A stretch of DNA of 64,000 bases from contig ARYC01019304.1 in assembly GCA_000711775.1 (NCBI GenBank), positions 1 to 64,000 on the forward strand, in the 5' to 3' direction. Source of the stretch: Oxytricha trifallax (taxonomy: Eukaryota > Ciliophora > Spirotrichea > Sporadotrichida > Oxytrichidae). The notes beneath the pieces are model-generated. The model was not told the DNA's origin and searched no databases. It saw nothing but the letters and a program-made list of their open reading frames with translations. Below are positions 49,102-60,280 of this stretch, in pieces. Each line of letters opens with the position of its first letter. Positions within the stretch are counted from its first letter, which is position 1. The position numbers and the translations under genes were made by a program.

Positions 49102-50550
49102 TCACTCAAACAGTACTTTTGCATTATGAGGCAACTTTTTAAACTTAATTTTTCCTATCCAACCTACAATTTAGTCTATAGTATGGTCAGCTCTGTGGTT
49201 AGGCTTAATGATTATCTACTCAGCCATATCTTTCATTCTACCTTTTATCTTATTCTAGTCTAAATATTGCTGTATTCTCTGCTTTGAATCTTTCTCTCTC
49301 TTGCAGCTATAGTAATCATTTCTTGCCATATCGCATTCACAAATTATTGCTGCTATAGCCCATATATCCTACTTAATATCACCATCACTCCAGTCTTCCC
49401 TTTCTGGAAAGTATCCAGGAGTACCATACACGTTGCCAAGTCCTGAAGCTTCAACTCTCTATGATCTATTGAAATCTAATATTACGACTCTGAGAGGTGA
49501 AAAATCACGCATAATATTCTTATGCTTCAAGTCTCTATGAAAATATCCTAAAGTGTGCAGCTCCTCAATGCCTTTGCAAACTTTTGTAACAATAAGTGGT
49601 AACAACTTTGATATCCTTTAATCTTAAATTTAGTCTCTTAAAGTCATTTAGTACAGAGGGAGACGAAAAGCTACATGATCTTGAGCAAGCAGAATAGCAT
49701 CGAGCTTTATTATAAATCTGCACTATCTATCTCTTGACTTCGTAAGTGCTTGGTATTCATTTACGAATTCCATTTGATACTTGTCATCGCATTTGAAGTA
49801 GTTGAATGGATATATCTTGTATGCGAACTACTTATCTGTTATGTCTTTCTTCTCAAACTTATCCTCAAGGATAAGATAACTCTCTTTACACTCTTTAAGG
49901 TCAAGTATATTCAATATTGGAAGTTTTAAGTGCATGCATCTTAAGAGTAATTTTTACTATCACTGAAGCAGGGATGTTTCTCACTGCTTTAATAAGTTTA
50001 TTTTCTTTCTTTACTCTTTGTTCCAGAGATTCTAAAGGGTCTCTTGGCTTTCTTTTTTAAAGGAAGACCTCACCAGTCTCCTAGATCTATTACTTCAAAC
50101 TTCTTGCCATGATTATTTTATAGATGAACTTTTAAATCCCTTGAATGATTGTATTACTTATTACAGTAAGGGCAGAAATGTTTTCCATCTATCTTATCAT
50201 GCTTAAGATAGAGCTTGGGCTTGTAGAATGCTGCTCTAAGATAACACGCTTAAGAGCAGATTTATAAGTGAAGTTCTTCTCACACTCTTCACATAAATGT
50301 AATTCTTTAACTTCTTTTTTTTATTCCTCCTCTTCAACCGTTTTCTTTAGAACTTCGCATTGAATATCTAACCTATGCATTTTATTTAACAACTGAATTT
50401 TTATTCAAAGTCTGAGGCCTAAGGTTAGAAAATTTCAGGTTCGTACTAGGTAGAGGCATCGCAAGTCTCAATTTTCTTTTGATTCATGAAAGAAAGTTTT
50501 TGCTGGCTAATGCCAAGCAATGCCGCTTTTCTAAGTAAGTTGCCGCTCAT
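49102..50550 (-). CDS. TBE 57-kDa zinc-finger/protein-kinase-like protein
   Basis: ATG 50550 (MSGNLLRKAALLGISQ) to TGA 49102-49104, 1449 bp, matching the ~480 residues of the TBE 57-kDa protein. The N-terminal third has two C2H2 fingers. The first, HLCEECEKNFTYKSALK, lacks the expected first His (KRVILEQH). The second is intact: FCPYCNKQYNHSRDLKVH, with its last His four residues on. The C-terminal ~350 codons form one unbroken frame with kinase features: catalytic loop HRDLKHKNIM (about 49525-49539), DFN in place of the usual DFG, GTPGYFPER in the activation/APE region and DIWA. An Asn instead of Gly after DF suggests altered or reduced activity. One or two frameshifts lie between the start and the kinase part (near 50400). 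Gln codons are often TAA/TAG. Confidence 0.9.
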
Positions 50551-50750
50551 TTTATAAATACTATTAATAATTATTCAAGCTGTTTAAATTCTACCTTTAT
50601 ACAAGAGTAAGAGCATATCCTCAAAGGTTTAGAGAGGTTTAATGAGAACAGTACGCGAGACATTAATCTTATGTTTCCTATTTTTAGAGATAATTTATAT
50701 ACTAATTCATCCATTTTATTCATTAAAATGCACCTAAATGTGTTTTGTAA

Positions 50751-51060
50751 AGTTAGGAGGAGCTCCAAAAGCTGTTCTTGCAAATTTAGGAGGGGAGGTT
50801 TTAAAATTTAATTTTTTTTATATACCACCTAATACGGTTTTGAACTATATTATAACCCCCTAATTAAGTTTTAAATAAATTAGGAGCACCACCTAATTAA
50901 ATTAATTATTATTAGGAGAAATTTAATGGAAAAAGTTTGATAAAAATGGAATTCAAACTTTGAAACTTGGAGAAAGATCCTCCATCTTTCTCTAACTATC
51001 TTATTCAGGTTGACCTCAATTGGATCTCTCTATTTAGTAGTAAAATTTTAGTAAGTTTAG
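50751..51060. promoter_or_regulatory. TBE divergent intergenic region with CCTAATTA motifs
   Basis: It lies between the start of the 57-kDa gene (50550, minus) and that of the 22-kDa gene (51124, plus). It contains AGGAGG-type and repeated CTAATTAA/CCTAATTA motifs plus GTTGACCTC. The same motif cluster is kept inside the miniature TBE at 9925-10200. Position suggests a bidirectional promoter or a transposase-binding site; function is inferred only. Confidence 0.45.
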
Positions 51061-51123
51061 AATGGATATCTATAATTTGAAATTTCATTAACATTTCTAG
51101 AAACTGGGAGTAATATGTAATCA

Positions 51124-51773
51124 ATGAATGATGCAATTAAGAGAATTTAGTTTCAAGATGTTATAGTTGGACTCTTCTTACCAACTTAGGATGGAACTAA
51201 AATCTCATTCTTAAAAGCCTTACTAAGTGAAGAGAAAAAGGCTTTTAAGTTTAATAAAATTAGGATGATAGAGATACATAACTACCCTGAAATCTCTGTA
51301 ACAAATCTTTATGATGATGCAATGAGTGATCCAGATTTTGCTGTATACCTTCCATATAAACTGTCAGCTCTCTAATAAATTGCCAGAGAGAAATTTCTTC
51401 TTTGGTGTTCTTGGAACTCTGAAACCTGAGTACTTAAATGAAGTAATTTAAGAAGCAACACAAGAAACGATACAGCATCTCTCCTGAAGAAAAAGAGAAG
51501 CAAGGAATAAAAATCAGCGATACCTAGCTCTAGGAACTGCAGAAGCATCCATTCATCTCAAGTAAGCTTAGATTGCTAACTTTATAGAAAAACCTGGTAC
51601 TGCTATATACTTTATGAAAGAGCCCAGCAAATTAAACAGGGAAAGAAAGTCTTAAGTAAAGCATAAATGAGAAAGAGACTCTTCAAAGATTTATAAAAGC
51701 CAGACGAGATGAATATAGATGCAGGAGCTGGCTCTAAGAGAAGAAAGATAGGCCCAAGCAAGCCTTAAGATGA
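51124..51773 (+). pseudogene. TBE 22-kDa protein, frameshifted
   Basis: ATG 51124 (MNDAIKRIQFQDVIVGLF) gives FLKALLSEEKKAFKFNK and YDDAMSDPDFAVYLPYK for about 95 codons. The sequence then needs shifts near 51390 (to FFGVLGTLKPEYLNEVIQEA), 51480 (to RYSISPEEKEKQGIKISD and LQKHPFISSKLRLL) and about 51650, ending at TGA 51771-51773. Its position and divergent orientation relative to the 57-kDa gene match the TBE 22-kDa gene, whose function is not established. The stop lies 55 bp from the convergent transposase stop. Confidence 0.8.
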
Positions 51774-51827
51774 AGAAAAGAAGAGAAGCCATATCCCTTT
51801 GCGGGTTAATTTAATATGTGATCTTAT

Positions 51828-52883
51828 TCATTCGTTGAAATCTAAAACTTATTTATATACACAAAATCTCCCTTCTCTTGCGCATACTTTAGCTTTATCA
51901 CCGCTGACTCTTTTAGCAGCACTCTTAATAAAATCTACTGTATCTATATTCAAGTAGTGCATTAAGTGATAAATAAGAAATTTCTTGTAATAACCTTTCA
52001 ATAAACTCCTATATAATTCAATTCTATTCTATTGAACTGAGAACTATAAGGAACATTAATTACAGGTATTATGTTTAATCTTTCATATTCCTTCCTTGAG
52101 TCTTTAGTTTTATGAACTGACAAGTTATCAACGAACAGAATAATCTCTTAGTCAGCGTACTTATCTCTGAGTTATTGCAAGAACTTAATATATTATTCAG
52201 TCTTTATAGAACGAGGGTGAATAACATAAGTCTCGAGGCCACTATCTTCACTTATTCCACCAAGTATTGCATGAGTTTAAACCTTAACCTTTTAATCATA
52301 TACTTCAATGTTGCTGTACCTCTTATACCAAGACCTTGATATGAAGGTATTAAAGGTGAATACTGCCTCATCAGCGTGTATGAACTTTATATTATGCTCT
52401 TAAGCCCTCTGCATTTAATCGAATATATAATTTAAATTATCCTTATAAAATGGAACATTAAAGTCAATCACTCTCTTAATGCGATTGACAGTCTTGTAAG
52501 ACATTCCATTCTTTTTATGTATGTTGGCTATAGATTGAGCAGAAATTTGAAGCTTAGGAAATTGGCGATGAAACATCACAGCTCTTTAGGCCAGAGAGAA
52601 ATGAGCCCAGTATTTAAGAGTTCTTATCATTAATAAGATAATCAATATGATGCTGCTAAAATTTTAGAGGTCTCTAAGACTTAGAATTAAGATGCTATCT
52701 CTTTAAATTCAATGCTAATAGACAGTGTGACCTAACAGTAGCAGGAGATTTATGGAGCAGTCTTGCAATAGATGTGTAATTTAGAATAGGTCTGAGTTGA
52801 TCACTATAATCATTACATCCATAACGCAACTTAAACAATAAATCTATATATTCACTGTCATAAACTGATCCCAAACCTCGCAT
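51828..52883 (-). pseudogene. TBE 42-kDa transposase (DD34E), two frameshifts
   Basis: ATG 52883 (MRGLGSVYDSEYIDLLFK) to TGA 51828-51830, about 352 codons, the usual length. An N-terminal helix-turn-helix (SIARLLHKSPATVRSH) is followed by a second one (SIANIHKKNGMSYKTVNRI). The catalytic triad is visible: Asp in FIHADEAVFTF (about 52370), Asp in LFVDNLSVHKTK (about 52115-52138) and Glu in SSQFNRIEL (about 52025-52035), 34 residues apart as in Tc1/mariner. A frame change near 52640 separates the N-terminal piece from the long central frame, and another near 52000 separates the C-terminal piece (KGYYKKFLIYHLMHYL..., ending VLDFNE). As read here it would not make full-length protein. Confidence 0.9.
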
Positions 52884-52906
52884 ATTCTCACTTAAATTAC
52901 TGATAT

Positions 52907-53021
52907 TTAAACCATTAACCCCTACATAAACCCTATTAAAACCCTAATAAAGCATGCGTTAATAGTCTACTTTCATCAATCAAAAACTCAATCAAACAAC
53001 TTCAGGGGTTTTGGGGTTTTG
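52907..53021. repeat. TBE right terminal inverted repeat
   Basis: Inverted partner of 48941-49055, with about ten differences over 115 bp. The last bases are GGGGTTTTGGGGTTTTG followed by the AAT duplication. Confidence 0.93.
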
Positions 53022-53483
53022 AATGAAGAAGAAAGGATTCGTTGCTATCATTAATTGTATTTATTAATTAACTTATAAATTTTTGGAGAGTTTTTTGTGA
53101 TTTTATTAATTATAGTTTTTTTAAAAGTATAACATGCCTTTATAATCTCTAAGGTTATTTTTGTATTAATTGGTTAAACATGAATTATTTGGCGATTACT
53201 AAATTAAATCATGCCTAAATTTACTTTAAAGGCATTCTAAATCCTTACAAATATTATATGCACTAAAGTATTTTATTTCACATAAGTCGATTATATTCGT
53301 TGCATAAATTCTATAATATACCTTCAAGTTGGTTTAATTAATAATGAAATGCAAATTCCTCCATCAAACTCAAAATTTAACACATCATTTTAAATTAGTT
53401 TTAATATATTAAAACATTTAGAAATATTAAACTAAATTTAAATGAGTTACCCCTTTATTTGATTTCACAAAATTCTTAAATGA

Positions 53484-54158
53484 TTAAATTAATCGAGTGA
53501 TTAAAACTTATTGAATCTCTCTCAAGTTATATATTTTATTTTTTTACAAATTGAGGCTAAAACTTTAATGTTCTCTTTAGATATTTTAATATAACATCAA
53601 AATCTTTCACTCTGTCTTCCAAGTATTTAATATCTACCCAGATTTGATAATTAAAAGTTCTAATATTTCGTATTTAGCTGCTATAAAATTGCACTTAATT
53701 TTAATTCTAAGAAGGAGAATGAAATCAATGTGGAAATTAAATTTATTAATGATGGTAAAATATCTATTTAATAAAAAGTCTATTATTTACGATATATTTT
53801 TGTATAAGGGAATTATTTTAAATAATTAAAGAAAGATATTAATAATAATGAAACAATTGTCTGCTCATTAGCCTCTGCGTCATTCAATGTTAATGAGAGT
53901 TACTAAACAATATTTAATATTTTATTTTTATAGGTGTTGCACCTAGTTCGACTGAAGACGGCCTGGTCGTTCAAGAAGTCGAAGAGTGAAGAGTAAAAGA
54001 ACAGTATTGGCGATGATGACAATGAAGATGAGGAAGAAGATGAAGATGAAACGTTTTTTTAATAGATTTAGAATTACCATAGCTACTATCAATGTTGCTA
54101 TTACTATTAATATATTTAAAATTTAATTTCAGCACATTTTTTATTAAAAATATCTTGA
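53484..54158 (+). CDS. 224-codon open frame with acidic tail
   Basis: One frame runs from after TGA 53481-53483 to TGA 54156-54158. The middle is clearly protein-like (FSCYKIALNFNSKKENEINV, EIKFINDGKISI, ETIVCSLASASFNVNES), followed by a basic segment (VRLKTAWSFKKSKSEEQK, where TAA encodes Gln) and an acidic run (GDDDNEDEEEDEDETFF). The acidic run can be read as Asp/Glu only in this frame. TTTTATAG|GTG at 53926-53936 resembles a 3' splice site, so an intron upstream is possible. It starts about 460 bp right of the TBE. No family is recognised. Confidence 0.45.
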
Positions 54159-56124
54159 TTATTATCTGGTATTCCTTTTCTATTTGAATCAATAAAGTTG
54201 CAATTAAATACTACAATCAAGTTATATGATGGAAAAAATTAATTTGTAATAAATATTCATATCAACAAATATAATGTAACGTAATCAAAGGATGATAGAA
54301 TAGTTCTTAATATCAATTTAAAATAGTAGCTATTAGAATATTGTTCACTTAATCTTAATATGTTTATTTAAAGAAAAAAATAAAAAGATAACCATATACA
54401 TAGTGAAATATTTTCTATTGATATCTTTAAATTTTTTAAATTCTTTTTGGCTGTATTCTAAATGCACCCTGCTCGCTTAAGCTGATTAATAACTTTTATT
54501 AATTTTGAACAATAACTAGCTATGTATGCTTAAAAGTATATTAAATTTATTTAGGAATTTCTAGTTGGTCCTTAGTATGCATTTGAAATATTAACTTAAA
54601 GATCCTGATCATACAGTCTAATGAGTTGAAAATTACAGCTTTAAATTTATTCCTAACTACTCTATACTATATGGTTTAGAAGATAAACTTATGGATATTA
54701 GAGATTATTGAATGAATGTCTTTTTATCTAGGATTTGACTTGGATTTATACCATTTTATTAGAACTTCCAAAATAATTTCTTGATTTTTTGTACCATAAA
54801 AGCTAGTCTTGTTATGCCTAGTTCATCTTTACTTCAGTGCTGAATGTTTATTAATCCAACTTATTTTTAAAATTTTATATTAATGTCTCAAAATATCTTC
54901 AAAGACTAGCAAAATATCTAAGTAAATTTGTAAAAAACTTTCAATTTGTCAGATTAAATACATAATATTATTATGTTTATAATTTTTAGACATGTTTATA
55001 TTATAAAAATTTTTCCTGATTAAATTTGTTATAAAGGTTTTATATTTAAGAACTTAAAGGAGTATTTAAATACTAAAAATCCAAACTTTTATCAAGGAAT
55101 AACTTCTCAACTTTTTTAAAAAATTATATTTACTAAATTGGATGTCCCGATAACTTATATATTCTCGTTTTGAATTTTGGAAGTCATTATAAAAACTAGT
55201 AGGCTTTGTATATTTGAATCTTCAGCTTCTAAATATTCTTCCTATGTTTCCAGATTCGAGGAAAGTTTTTCTAAAGAACTTGATTTAATTAAGATTTTTA
55301 TATCTATTCTTGTATTTTTTAGCTTTATTAAGGTATAGTTGGTTATTTGTGGAGACAATGTGAGAAAGACATATTGCCAAGATTGATGCTAAAAAAAGAT
55401 TTTCAATAATTGTTTCTTTATTTTGAGTAGTCTTTAATAGATGGGATTCATTCACCTTTTTTACTTTTTAAGTAGTTAGCTTGTATTATTTTTATATAAA
55501 TTATTTCAATTCTAAATATAGGCATTCTTTAAGAATTTATTTTAATAAAACAGCTTTGATTTTATTAGGTAACCAACTTTTGTAAGTTTGTTGGATAGTG
55601 GTATTAAGAGAACATTTGTTGAAGCGAATGTGATAGTGAATATGCAAGCAGATTGGTTGTAAAATTGACCTGATTGCATAAATCTAATGAAGTTAAATGA
55701 GATTATTGAGGATCTAGAATTGCTTGAGAAAATTTTTTCAAGTCTCAGGTATAATTAGTCAAATAAACCTTTTAGTTAAAAATTTTTTATTTTATCAATT
55801 CTAAAGTAATTAGGACAGGATTTATTTCTGATAGTCAAAATATCTTAGAAGTTAATTACAAGCAAATTTTGATTATCAATTTCTTATGAATATTATCGAA
55901 AAACGATTTTTTTGTTTTATTGTGTATCATGTAAAATAATTAATATAAATTAATTGCATTTAAGATGATGCACTGTCAAATAAATATCTACGACTAATTA
56001 TTGATAAAATACATTAGAATCGGGGAAATGAGAAAATTAAAATGTAAAATTGATTATATAAATATTAACTGCTCATTTACTCTACGTTTTGTCTATATGC
56101 GAAAAGTTGTCATTTTTCAACTTT
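54159..56124. other. AT-rich DNA with one coding-like patch
   Basis: Mostly AT-rich. A plus-strand patch at 55560-55770 reads FVSLLDSGIKRTFVEANVIV and, one frame over, KLNEIIEDLELLEKIFSSL. No assignment. No transposon end is visible near 56.0-56.1 kb. Confidence 0.4.
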
Positions 56125-56760
56125 TTATTACTAATTGGTCACTTTTGTAAGCATTTGTGGTCAAAATTGCTATGTATCATCATACTACTCTCTAAAGTGA
56201 CCAAAGTGCACAGATTCGTGGTCAAAATGCACAAATTTTCAATCCGTGATCAAAATTTCCGTGTTTGTATTCATGTCTGTATTATTGAAGCAGTTGGTCA
56301 AAATTTTGCCAAAATGCATTAATCCAGCCAAAGTGTCCAGGATAATGGTCAAAATCGTGATTTGAAGTGAAAATGACCAATATAGAGGAGGTAGGTCAAA
56401 ATTGATGGGTTTTTAATCATGCATGTCTTATTTGACCAGATGAGTCAAAAAGTGGCTAAAGTGCATCAGTACAGCCAAAAATGTCCAGATTCGTGGACAA
56501 AATCGAGCTTTGTTGTTAAAACGGCCATTTTAGCGAAGATTGGTCAAATTCTTGGAAAATCTAGGTCTTTTGTCTGAATTTTGCATTATTGGTCACTTTT
56601 AGCAAAAGTATGGTTGTCAAAACGCCATTTTGAGCAGAGTGGTCAAAAACCTTGAAAATCGCTGATATTGGTCAATTCTGTAAATAAATTGGGAGGTCTT
56701 AGAATTTTAGATTGCAGCAGTACCAATAAAAGGATGCTGGTCAAAGAAATTGAGCAGAAG
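56125..56760. repeat. degenerate GGTCAAAAT repeat array
   Basis: About 17 copies of GGTCA(AAAT) and close variants, in both orientations, within 640 bp. Longer units recur: AAAGTGCACAGATTCGTGGTCAAAATG (about 56205), AAAGTGTCCAGGATAATGGTCAAAATCG (about 56329) and AAAATGTCCAGATTCGTGGACAAAATCG (about 56478), 124-149 bp apart. It lies just outside the 3' end of the left Tc1/IS630-type element. Subterminal transposase-binding repeats or a decayed tandem repeat are both possible. Confidence 0.7.
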
Positions 56761-57185
56761 TTGGAAATTTGTTAGATTATAGCTGAATTCCTAAATAACT
56801 GGATAGTCTGATGCTTAGTGGACCTCCTCCTCATAAATCCATGCAGTTCTTGAAATTATTGTAATTAAACCAAGTTTTGTCTAACTATAGCCAAAGTTGC
56901 TCAACTCCTCTGGGGTTCACTCTGAAGTTATAGACAATTGCAATAGAAAGTGTAGTAATAAAGATTTTGATGTCACTTGTCAAAAATTCATAATTATTTG
57001 AGAAGTCTTGTGAAAACTGCGATTTTGAGGGATCCCATACATTTATCTTTTAATTTTAAGTACAGTATTATTAACAGTAGTAATAGCAGCAACAATAGTA
57101 GTCGAAGTAGTATTGACGATATAAAGCTTATAAGTGCTAAAGGAATTTTAATTTTAAGATGCTATTCTTGTTTTTGCGTAGGATC

Positions 57186-57964
57186 TCATTCTAAGCCATA
57201 CCTTAGGGTATGAATCCACTTCTTGATGCTGAATGCCCAGAGTCCTCGGACATCATCCTCACTCGTGCTTTTGATTACCTCTTGGATGCGCTTGACCAGC
57301 TGCACTCTATAAGTTTGCAATAAAAGTATGCTTACTTGCTATTAATGTTCTGCTGCTTGAGGTTCTTCTTGATATATGCAAACAACTATTCGATTGGGTT
57401 GAGCCAGAGCGAGTATTCTGCGTTGAAGAGTACATTGACTTTGGAGCGACGAGCAGTTGCAAGCATCTCTGAATACTTATGAATTATCGCATTATCCATT
57501 AAGAGCACCACCTTCTTATTGCACAGATCTTTGTCAGTTCTTATACTTCTTAGCGTTTGATAGATAAAGTTTTAAAATAGCACTGAATCGAACGCTCCTT
57601 CTATAATTTGAGTGGATACCACTCTGTCAACTGCAATTGCTGCGATCAAACCCATCGAATACTACTGAATTTTTACTGTTTACTTTGCAATAGACAACTG
57701 TCTTGCTCTCAAACCATAATCGCCTAAATAGGAGAGCATTTCCTATCGATACTGAGAGATTGGCTTATAAGTGATATCAAGCTGCTTTTGATCTATTATC
57801 AATGCATTGGGTTTATAATAGTCTTTGAATTCTTCAAATTGGTTATGATTTTGAGATAAGTCATCTATAAGAAATGATTATTAGCATAAATAACGAGAGT
57901 TGAACTGTCAAATGAGTCGTTGGATGGAAGTCTGCTTATTATAAGATTTGCTGAATAGAGTCAT
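57186..57964 (-). CDS. DD34E transposase, catalytic ORF (left copy)
   Basis: ATG 57964 (MTLFSKSYNKQTSIQRLI) is followed by an in-frame TGA and then by a long open frame. Catalytic features are complete: first Asp in ALIIDQKQLDITYKP, a middle block VKIQQYSMGLIAAIAVDRVV...IIEGAFDSVLFQNFI, second Asp in VVLLMDNAIIHKYSEM and Glu in WLNPIEQLFAYIKKNLKQQ, with exactly 34 residues between Asp and Glu (Tc1 class; IS630 block order). A frame change near 57310 leads to the C-terminus (RVQLVKRIQEVIKSTSEDD, KKWIHTLRYGLE) and stop 57186-57188. Only about 55 residues precede the first Asp, so the DNA-binding domain must be elsewhere, probably in the upstream ORF. Gln is often TAA/TAG. Confidence 0.85.
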
Positions 57965-59193
57965 GTTTAATTAGTAGTAGCTAGATTCTTACAACATGGA
58001 TCCCTACAACCTGGAACCATACAACCTTTGAGTGGAACCATGAAATCCAAGAGATATCTTCAGGGTATCTTCATTAAGAATGGTTGTGGAAATCATTACA
58101 TTAATACAAGAGTTAATGATAACACTTGCATCTCTCTCAATTTCATGATTAATAATGATCAAGAGTCTAACTTACTGATACTGGCAGTGTAGTTGCATTT
58201 AACGAACCATCGATTCACTTGACAATAGATTATCCTAAGCTAACTTCCATCAACACCCAGATTCAATCTTGTATACTTACTTTCATCAACATTGGAACTG
58301 CTTATAACTGACAGTGAGAGCTTCCATGGAGTTAGCTGAATTACTTCTCTATATCTCTCTGACTTCTATAAATCATCCAATTAAAGTTATGATCAAATCG
58401 CTTACTTTAGAGCTGCTAATGATTTCTCTGATTTCCTAAAATTAGATTGCTTTGCAAATTTAGTCAAGCTGTTATTATTAGAATGGGGTTTTGAAATTGG
58501 CTTTGCTTTTCTCTACAATAATGAATGCTAGTTGGATGATACAGAAGCATTAGCAGGAGTTTGAAGATTAATGCTTTAAGAATTATTTTAGGCAGGCAAG
58601 TTGCTTGATCTTATAAATGAAACTGCGTCCAATTCATTCGATAATTCCTAAAAATATTTATAATTCAACTCCTTGCCAAGCAGCATTTCTCCATACTGTA
58701 ACTCTTTATCTCCTGCGATGATCTTACTATACTTCTTGGTTGCGATGAGTTTGCTATCATTATTTTTTCTCTTGCCAAGAATGCTCTTTTAATTTAGTGC
58801 CCACTATTTTGGAGGCAAGTAATCGGATCTGAAATTACTTTCATCAACTGATATAATTTTTGCATCCTCACTTAAGAACTATGATAGCAGTCGACCCACC
58901 CATTAGCGCTCTATATTTGACATTCGCTGCTTCTGTCTTACCAAACTTCAAATGAAACTATTCCTTGAGAATTTTATGAATCGTTGACATGTAAGGGACT
59001 TTGAATGCATACTTTAATGGTGAGCTCATTTTCATTTCTTGCAATCGATTATGTATATATCTTCCAGTGCACTGATAAATGCCAACTTCTTTAATTCATT
59101 CGCCAACTGCAGCAACCTGCTGCTCATTATCTCGCTCCCTCTTCTTACCAGATTTTTTAGGTTCTTCAGTATCCAAAACTTTGATTTCAACTC
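57962..59193 (-). pseudogene. element ORF upstream of the catalytic ORF (left copy, damaged)
   Basis: Left-copy counterpart of the ORF at 62716-63980. A short frame MENPNELKSKFWILKNLKN...LAFISALEDIYIIDCKK ends in TGA overlapping the next ATG (AAATGAAAATGAGC). The main frame then starts KMSSPLKYAFKVPYMSTIHK, an HTH-like region. A ~20-bp deletion relative to the right copy near 58910 breaks it before the DESNFR motif; further frame breaks follow. The end has the Cys/Pro-rich tail near 57985-58060. Confidence 0.65.
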
Positions 59194-59334
59194 ATTGGGG
59201 TTTTCCATAAATTTTGTGTGGATCCCATATTCTAACATGCTCCTTCTACTCGGGAGCATTAGGGTCCAGCCGCAGCCTATGGTTAGATACCCTCCATTTC
59301 AGAGTAAAGTACTTTTATAAGGAAGTTTTTGAAA

Positions 59335-60022
59335 ATCTCTCAGATTCTTAGGGTTTACACTTCTAGTTATTGCTTATAAGAAAATCGCTAGAGAATATTA
59401 TGACAGATTATCAATCGAAAGCAAATCTAACACGATCTATTAACTCGTAGAGCTAGGGTACAAATGCAGTCAATTGTTGATAACCCTCCATTTAAGATTT
59501 CTTATAATTACTAAAATCACTGCGATTTTTAGATTTCAAAAATCTATTCTATAATTTACAGTCGAGCTAATAAATCAGAATCGAATGATAATTAAGGCTC
59601 TAGAGCATTTGCTCTTTCTCTAAAATAAATTAGCAGACTTTAAACTTAAATCATCTAAAGCTTAGCAAAGGTAGTTGTATTATGAAAGTTGTTAGCTTTA
59701 ATCAAGCTTATTGGTAATATCTCTGATTTATAAAAATAAAATTAATCTCAATCTTTATCGTTCCTAAATTAGAAATCTCTCTGAATATTTAAATTAGCAG
59801 TAAACCCTACTTAAGCGAGGCAGTTTATAATTAAATTTATGAAAGTTTTCTCCAGATAATATTGAGAATTGGAACTCTTATTATCAGATCGCTAGGCGGA
59901 TATAAGCGAAATCAGAATCCTTATTATCTTAGCCGCTGATCCTTCCCTTGGTGGGTATCTGAAGACACCATTGGAGGCGGTATTCCTCCCCAACTTCCTA
60001 AGTTTGATGTATCGGAACTCAT
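59335..60022 (-). CDS. coding-like cargo gene, damaged
   Basis: ATG 60022 (MSSDTSNLGSWGGIPPPM) opens a frame that, after a shift near 59935, continues for about 190 codons with two in-frame TGAs: SQYYLEKTFINLIINCLAQV, YFRERANALEPQLSFDSDLL, LLARLQIIEQIFEIQKSQ, then GGLSTIDCICTLALRVNRS. Helical, Leu-rich; no family is recognised. The plus strand is also partly open (TIGGGIPPQLPKFDVSELIL) and has a possible spliced pair of exons at 60114-60169 and 60223-60280 around a 53-bp GTAAGT...TTACAG intron, so strand assignment is uncertain. Confidence 0.3.
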
Positions 60023-60280
60023 TCTTATAGTTGGGTACAGAAGAATACTGAGGAGAAAACAATCATCACTGTCGGACGGACGCCCTAATTAATTATTTTA
60101 ATTATTTTTATAGGTTTGAGAGAAGTCACTGGATCAATTTGAATCAACTCAGAGAATTCAGTAATTTAAGTAAGTGTATTTAATCAATACAATTTAATTA
60201 ATATTCCTTTAATCTTTTACAGGTATAAATTCAATAGCAAGATAATCACGAGGAGCTCCTTGACAAACATCGATCGTTGA

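Larger units (their letters stand above)
48938..53024. mobile_element. complete Telomere-Bearing Element (TBE) transposon
   Basis: The element is 48941-53021 (4081 bp), flanked by AAT duplications (48938-48940, 53022-53024). It starts CAAAACCCCAAAACC and ends with the complement GGGGTTTTGGGGTTTTG, i.e. the C4A4 telomere repeat, inside terminal inverted repeats of about 115 bp. It carries the three TBE genes: 57-kDa zinc-finger/kinase (minus), 22-kDa protein (plus) and 42-kDa DDE transposase (minus). TBEs are germline-limited Tc1/mariner-superfamily elements of stichotrichs; their transposases are known to take part in genome rearrangement in Oxytricha. This copy has frameshifts in the transposase, the 22-kDa gene and the N-terminal part of the 57-kDa gene. 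Confidence 0.97.
57186..59193 (-). mobile_element. Tc1/IS630-type element, left copy
   Basis: Homologous, in inverted orientation, to 62710-64000. The homology begins near 59193/62710 with GAATTGAAATCAAA-like sequence and extends outward at least to the window end on the right. This copy has a full catalytic ORF (57186-57964) and an upstream ORF damaged by a ~20-bp deletion near 58910 relative to the right copy. The outer terminus is not identified; the GGTCAAAAT array may be part of it. Confidence 0.75.
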
